Shown: one piece after another, positions 60,753-64,000 of the stretch
Position numbering within the stretch: the stretch's first letter is position 1
Layout of the letters: the number at the start of each line of letters is the position of its first letter
NCBI RefSeq assembly: GCF_003671765.1
Contig: NZ_QPIB01000043.1
Location: forward strand, 354,631 to 418,630
DNA: 64,000 nucleotides
Source of the DNA: Xenophilus sp. E41
GTDB taxonomy: Bacteria; Pseudomonadota; Gammaproteobacteria; Burkholderiales; Burkholderiaceae_C
Direction of reading: 5' to 3'
Program-made: the position numbers and the translations under genes
The notes under the pieces: generated by a model
The model's database searches: none
What the model saw: only the letters and a program-made list of their open reading frames with translations
Told to the model about the DNA's origin: nothing

Positions 60753-61543
60753 TGACAGGACGTATTCTGATCGATACCGTGCGCGACGGGGTCGCCCGCA
60801 TCCATATAGACAACCCCGGCAAATACAACGCCATGTCGCTGGCAATGTGGCTGGAGCTGGATCAACAAGTGCAGAAGCTGGGCGATTCTCCGGATGTGCG
60901 CGTGCTTGTATTAGCAGGCACCGGGGACAAAGCGTTTGTCTCCGGCGCAGACATCAGTGAGTTTGACACCACCCGCACGGCCGAAACGGGCAGCGAGCGG
61001 TACGACCAAGCAGTCGAGGCAGCTCAACATTCTTTGGCGAATGCACCATTCCCGGTCGTGGCCGCAATCCGCGGCGTCTGCATGGGCGGAGGGCTGGGGT
61101 TGGCAATGGCGTGCGACCTGCGATACGCGACTGACGATTCGTCATTTCGGATGCCTGCTGCGCGCTTGGGGCTGGGTTACAGCTACATGGGGATGCGGCA
61201 GATGGTGCACGCCATCGGCGCGGCGCGAACCGCAGAGTTGTTCTACACCGCGCGCAAGTTCGACGGCACCGAGGCGGCACGAATTGACGTTGTACATCAG
61301 TCCTGGCCCCGGGAGCAGTTCGAGCAGCAGCTTGAAGAGCGCTTAAGACAAGTCTCGGAAAATGCTCCGCTGACGCTGCGTCTAGCGAAAGCGGCCATTG
61401 CATTGGTCTCAGCAGGCGACGGCGATGGAAGTGCAGCCATAGAAATGGAGCGCGCACGCCAGCGTTGCACGCGCAGCGAAGATTACGCTGAAGGGCGTGC
61501 CGCTTTTGCGCAAAAGCGCGCTCCCCGTTTTCTGGGCCGATGA
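60752..61543 (+). CDS. enoyl-CoA hydratase/isomerase (crotonase) family protein
   Basis: The 263-residue product has the crotonase CoA and oxyanion motifs (GDKAFVSGADISEF, GVCMGGGLGLAMACDLRYA). The usual first catalytic Glu is replaced (PAARLGLGY instead of a PE motif) while a Glu is kept at TAELFY. This suggests an activity other than simple hydration, for example isomerase, hydrolase or dehalogenase chemistry. It is translationally coupled to both neighbours. Confidence 0.9.
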   Translation: MTGRILIDTVRDGVARIHIDNPGKYNAMSLAMWLELDQQVQKLGDSPDVRVLVLAGTGDKAFVSGADISEFDTTRTAETGSERYDQAVEAAQHSLANAPFPVVAAIRGVCMGGGLGLAMACDLRYATDDSSFRMPAARLGLGYSYMGMRQMVHAIGAARTAELFYTARKFDGTEAARIDVVHQSWPREQFEQQLEERLRQVSENAPLTLRLAKAAIALVSAGDGDGSAAIEMERARQRCTRSEDYAEGRAAFAQKRAPRFLGR

Positions 61544-61953
61544 CGAGAAAAGCCATGTCGCACCTTGTCCTTGATGATACTGAGCGATTCCCCCCAGCAC
61601 TGCTGCAGAGTTTGGGCTTTGTCGACGTGACGCTCTCTCCCGAGCGCGCGCATGTCCGCTTCGAACCACCGGCCTCCTGCGCACACAGCGGTGGAACCAC
61701 CGTGCAGGGCGGTTACGTAACAGCCTTCCTGGACAATGCAATGGCCTTTGCTGCGGCAAGCAGTGAGGGCAGCCCCAGGCTGGCGACCCTTGAGTTGAAA
61801 GTGTCGTTCCTCGGCCGCGCAGCCGTGCGACCTTTGATCGCTAGCGCGTGGGTACGCCGCTTGGGGCGGACGGTGGCGTTCCTCGAGGCGGAACTGCACG
61901 ATGACACCGGAGTGCTGGTTGCGACGGCTTCCTCGACCTGTAAAGTCGTTTAG
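61540..61953 (+). CDS. PaaI-type hotdog thioesterase
   Basis: The 137-residue product shows the hotdog pattern (CAHSGGTTVQGGYVTAFLDNAM, ATLELKVSFLGRA). It would hydrolyse a CoA thioester, releasing CoA from products or dead-end intermediates. It overlaps the crotonase stop by 4 bp; Met6 at 61555 is an alternative start. Last gene of the second operon. Confidence 0.9.
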   Translation: MTRKAMSHLVLDDTERFPPALLQSLGFVDVTLSPERAHVRFEPPASCAHSGGTTVQGGYVTAFLDNAMAFAAASSEGSPRLATLELKVSFLGRAAVRPLIASAWVRRLGRTVAFLEAELHDDTGVLVATASSTCKVV

Positions 61954-62123
61954 TCTGGGAGATCTAGCGTTTTGAGATCGCGGACGTCGGTCTGTACGTC
62001 ACTTGTGGTTTCGTACGGCGGGCGTGCGCCTTGAAGTTGCTCCTTCTTGGTATCGGCAAGCGGCGGCCAGCTCGCCATATCTGATAACACATTACCAGTG
62101 CCGGAATTTGCCCGCCGCCTCGT
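61954..62123. other. intergenic region
   Basis: No gene of quality seen. It separates the catabolic operon from a degraded secretion gene remnant. Confidence 0.5.
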
Positions 62124-62381
62124 GCCGAGCAACACCGGCGGTATTTCGCCAGCCTGGCGCAGGCGGTCGAGGTCGTGCAGCAGACCGGCGCGCAGTTCGT
62201 AAGTGGGCGGCACGGCGTGGCAACTCAATATTTTGAGGTGCGGGGGCGCATCCGCATCGACCCAACCTAGGTGGAGGAGCTGTCGCCGATGCTGCGCAAT
62301 GGGATCAGCGTCAGCGTGGGGCGGCGCCAGCGCGGCAGCGGCCGAACCGAGGCACGAACTGCCAGCCAGGCGATGAAATAA
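62124..62381 (+). pseudogene. C-terminal remnant of a type II secretion minor pseudopilin (GspK-like)
   Basis: The frame gives EQHRRYFASLAQAVEVVQQ, RHGVATQYFEVRGRIRIDPT, a stop (62268-62270), then VEELSPMLRNGISVSVGRRQ. GspK proteins end with a similar RYFEVRGRLRLxxxxVEERSLV segment. The stop codon and missing N-terminus mark a pseudogene. Confidence is moderate because only a short segment is preserved. Confidence 0.5.
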
Positions 62382-62555
62382 AGCAGAGCATGCCGGCAAG
62401 CGTAGGCGGACACTTCGAAATGGGCACCTAACAGGATCGCTAGGGCGGTGGTGCTGGGTTAGCCCTGACTCGCGGGACGTTCTAGATTCGTAAGTTCGCG
62501 TCCCTACGATGCCCGTACGATCCTTGCTGTGGGAACGCCAGGCACCTGTTCTGCC
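62382..62555. other. intergenic region
   Basis: No gene, tandem repeat or clear promoter is seen. Confidence 0.5.
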
Positions 62556-63086
62556 ATGGAAACCGGGGCCCTCGGCGAGTTCATGCGCCTACTCGCATAT
62601 GCAACCGAAGGTGACGCGCTGCGGGAGTTCCTCGCCTTGCTGATGCTGGATGTTCTGGCGGCGGATCAGTATGTGTCCATGGTCTGGCGCGACTCCACCA
62701 AGCGCGTCGATCGGTCCACTGCGCTGAGCATGTCGGCGGCCACCGTCCCATTTCAACTGACCAACGCACTGCGCAAGCTTCAAGCCGACAACCGCACCGC
62801 GTTGGCATTGCGAGTGCAATCCATCGTTGCAGCGCGAAGGCTCGAACTCGGCCGAGCGGCGTTTAACCGAGCCCAAGCCGGGGGCCAAGCTCGGCGCGCA
62901 GGGGCGCCACGATTTCTCAGAGTTTCCGCAATGCGGCGGCGACCTGCTCGCGCAACCAGCGGTGCGCGGAATTCTCCTGGTGGCGCACGTGCCAATGCAT
63001 TCGAACCTCGAAGTGAGGCAGGGGCACGGGGATCGGCAGGGCCTTCATACCCCCCCGCTGGACGAACAGTTCTGCCACCCTCTTAG
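62556..63086 (+). CDS. unrecognised frame, possibly truncated gene
   Basis: The first roughly 100 residues from ATG 62556 look protein-like (ALREFLALLMLDVLAADQYV, ATVPFQLTNALRKLQADNRT) but the frame then runs antiparallel into the LysR gene for 170 bp with poor composition. It may be a truncated fragment. No family is recognised. Confidence 0.25.
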   Translation: METGALGEFMRLLAYATEGDALREFLALLMLDVLAADQYVSMVWRDSTKRVDRSTALSMSAATVPFQLTNALRKLQADNRTALALRVQSIVAARRLELGRAAFNRAQAGGQARRAGAPRFLRVSAMRRRPARATSGARNSPGGARANAFEPRSEAGARGSAGPSYPPAGRTVLPPS

Positions 63087-63846
63087 GAAGTATCACTAGC
63101 AGGTCCGTGTCGGCCACGAGGTAGGGCAACACGCTGAACTGCGGGATTCGCGCAACCACGTTCCGAACGACGCCCTGGCCCGCAAGAATCCCGTCGATCA
63201 GTGTGTGTCCGGAGGCTGGCGACGTAACGAGAACGTGGCGGGCCCTTGCGAATTCGTTTGTCGTCATGCGGTTGCGGATCGTCGGGTGGTCGTCGGCCAT
63301 GAGACAGACGTAGTGCTCATCGAACAGCGCCAGTGTGCGCATGTTGGTGAGCAGTTCGGGCATGTTCCCCACGGCCAGGTCGAGGACCCCGCTGTTGAAA
63401 TCGTTGATGAGGTTCGGCGACGGCTGGGTGATGTCAATCTGTACGAAGGGGGCCGATTCCTGCAGTCGCCGCAGTAGCGGCGGCGTGAAGTAGAGGGCGC
63501 CGATGTCCGACATTGCGATCCGGAACCGGCGCGTCGAATGGGACGCATCGAAGGCCCGGGTTTCCTCCAGCGTCGCTTCGATCCGGACCAGCGAGTCCTT
63601 TAACGTGGGGTACAGCTGTTCGCACAAAGCGGTAGGGACTAACCCGGATGAGCCGCGAGCGAACAGGCGATCGCCATAGCTCGTACGAAGCCGCGCGAGC
63701 GCGTGGCTAACTGTGGGCTGCGTGAGCTCCAAACGGTCTCCCGCCAGAGTGACGCTGCGGGTTTCGTAGATAGCGACGAACACCCGAACGAGGTTCAGGT
63801 CGAGGCGGGAGATCTCCGGCGGGGTATCGTTTTTTATGTTCACCAT
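62917..63846 (-). CDS. LysR-family transcriptional regulator
   Basis: The 309-residue product starts with the LysR helix-turn-helix (LDLNLVRVFVAIYETRSVTL, then ELTQPTVSHALARLR) and continues with the substrate-binding domain. It is divergent from the gene at 63950, the typical LysR arrangement, so that gene is the likely target. Confidence 0.92.
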   Translation of the reverse strand: MVNIKNDTPPEISRLDLNLVRVFVAIYETRSVTLAGDRLELTQPTVSHALARLRTSYGDRLFARGSSGLVPTALCEQLYPTLKDSLVRIEATLEETRAFDASHSTRRFRIAMSDIGALYFTPPLLRRLQESAPFVQIDITQPSPNLINDFNSGVLDLAVGNMPELLTNMRTLALFDEHYVCLMADDHPTIRNRMTTNEFARARHVLVTSPASGHTLIDGILAGQGVVRNVVARIPQFSVLPYLVADTDLLVILPKRVAELFVQRGGMKALPIPVPLPHFEVRMHWHVRHQENSAHRWLREQVAAALRKL

Positions 63847-63949
63847 CGATTTGTAACACGTGCAGAATCGATATGTCGAATGGAGATATGTTCTTAGGAT
63901 TCGGACACGGGCGTCCCACGGCGCGACGTACTACTAGGAGACAGGTCGC
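63847..63949. promoter_or_regulatory. divergent LysR control region
   Basis: Contains two ATCGAT-based half-sites (around 63847 and 63868) separated by about 20 bp, and an aggaga ribosome site before the ATG at 63950. LysR proteins usually bind such partially symmetric sites; binding is inferred. Confidence 0.4.
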
Positions 63950-64000
63950 ATGGAGCGCTCATTCAGTTCAGAGGTTAGGTCGCTTTCGCTTGGCGCGGGC
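63950..64000 (+). CDS. start of a gene, 3' partial
   Basis: ATG 63950 opens a frame of 17 residues (MERSFSSEVRSLSLGAG) that continues past the edge. EVR-x-LxLGAG resembles the N-terminus of indolepyruvate ferredoxin oxidoreductase-like enzymes, but this is too short to be certain. Divergent from the LysR gene. Confidence 0.4.
   Translation, partial: MERSFSSEVRSLSLGAG

Overview
The window is high-GC DNA from a betaproteobacterium, most likely a member of the Comamonadaceae (Variovorax-like). The evidence is the protein flavour of hrcA, greB, spoT/rsh-rpoZ-gmk-yicC and rph-rdgB-hemW and the tRNA set; the genus is an inference. About a third is chromosomal backbone, the rest is mobile or accessory DNA.

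Layout. (1) 1-5231: a filamentous (inovirus-like) prophage, cut by the left edge. It holds a Rep endonuclease, four tiny overlapping frames, a major coat protein, a pIII-like adhesin, a pVI-like protein, a Zot assembly ATPase and a serine recombinase. It abuts hrcA (5248-6252). (2) tRNA-Met(CAU) and tRNA-Arg(ACG) follow. (3) 6481-35789: a tailed-phage prophage inserted in tRNA-Arg. It is bounded by a 45-bp direct repeat of the tRNA 3' half. A leftward early operon (integrase, Xis-like protein, ASCH protein, two DNA methylases, cupin, dNMP kinase, small proteins, repressor) meets a rightward Cro/CII module, a tail module, a lysis cassette and cargo at the right end. Replication, packaging, portal and capsid genes are missing, and a ClpP-type head protease is fused in frame to the C-terminal part of a tape-measure protein, so the prophage is deleted and probably defective. 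Cargo includes an SRAP/HMCES-like protein, a gene under a LexA-type box and a low-GC two-gene cassette (33868-35506) resembling a defence module. (4) 35861-45357: backbone with greB, rsh, rpoZ, gmk, yicC, a Ser/Thr kinase with PP2C phosphatase, rph, rdgB and hemW. (5) tRNA-Ser(UGA), then an accessory island to about 52 kb. It has a G/C-rich tandem repeat, two paralogous small proteins, an XRE regulator, two exported proteins, a degenerate FtsZ/tubulin-like protein overlapping a small protein and a tyrosine recombinase, and an IS30 remnant. (6) 52626-61953: a catabolic gene cluster with a central IclR regulator. (7) Remnants and a LysR regulator with a divergent, truncated gene at the right edge.

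How the parts work together. Prophage immunity is set by an S24-type repressor and a Cro-like protein sharing 15-bp operators (TTAGCG-N3-CGCTAA) in two control regions. The catabolic cluster consists of two transcription units with almost identical promoter-operators (TGAAT-N5-ATTCA over a TATAAT box). This predicts joint control by the IclR protein of uptake (two Bug-type binding proteins), hydrolysis (alpha/beta hydrolase, amidohydrolase, FAH-family enzyme) and CoA-dependent breakdown (CoA-transferase, crotonase, thioesterase, quinone-reductase-like enzyme).

The most unusual items are the FtsZ-like protein without a GTP-binding signature that is translationally linked to a recombinase, the low-GC two-gene cassette beside attR, and the ClpP/tape-measure fusion.
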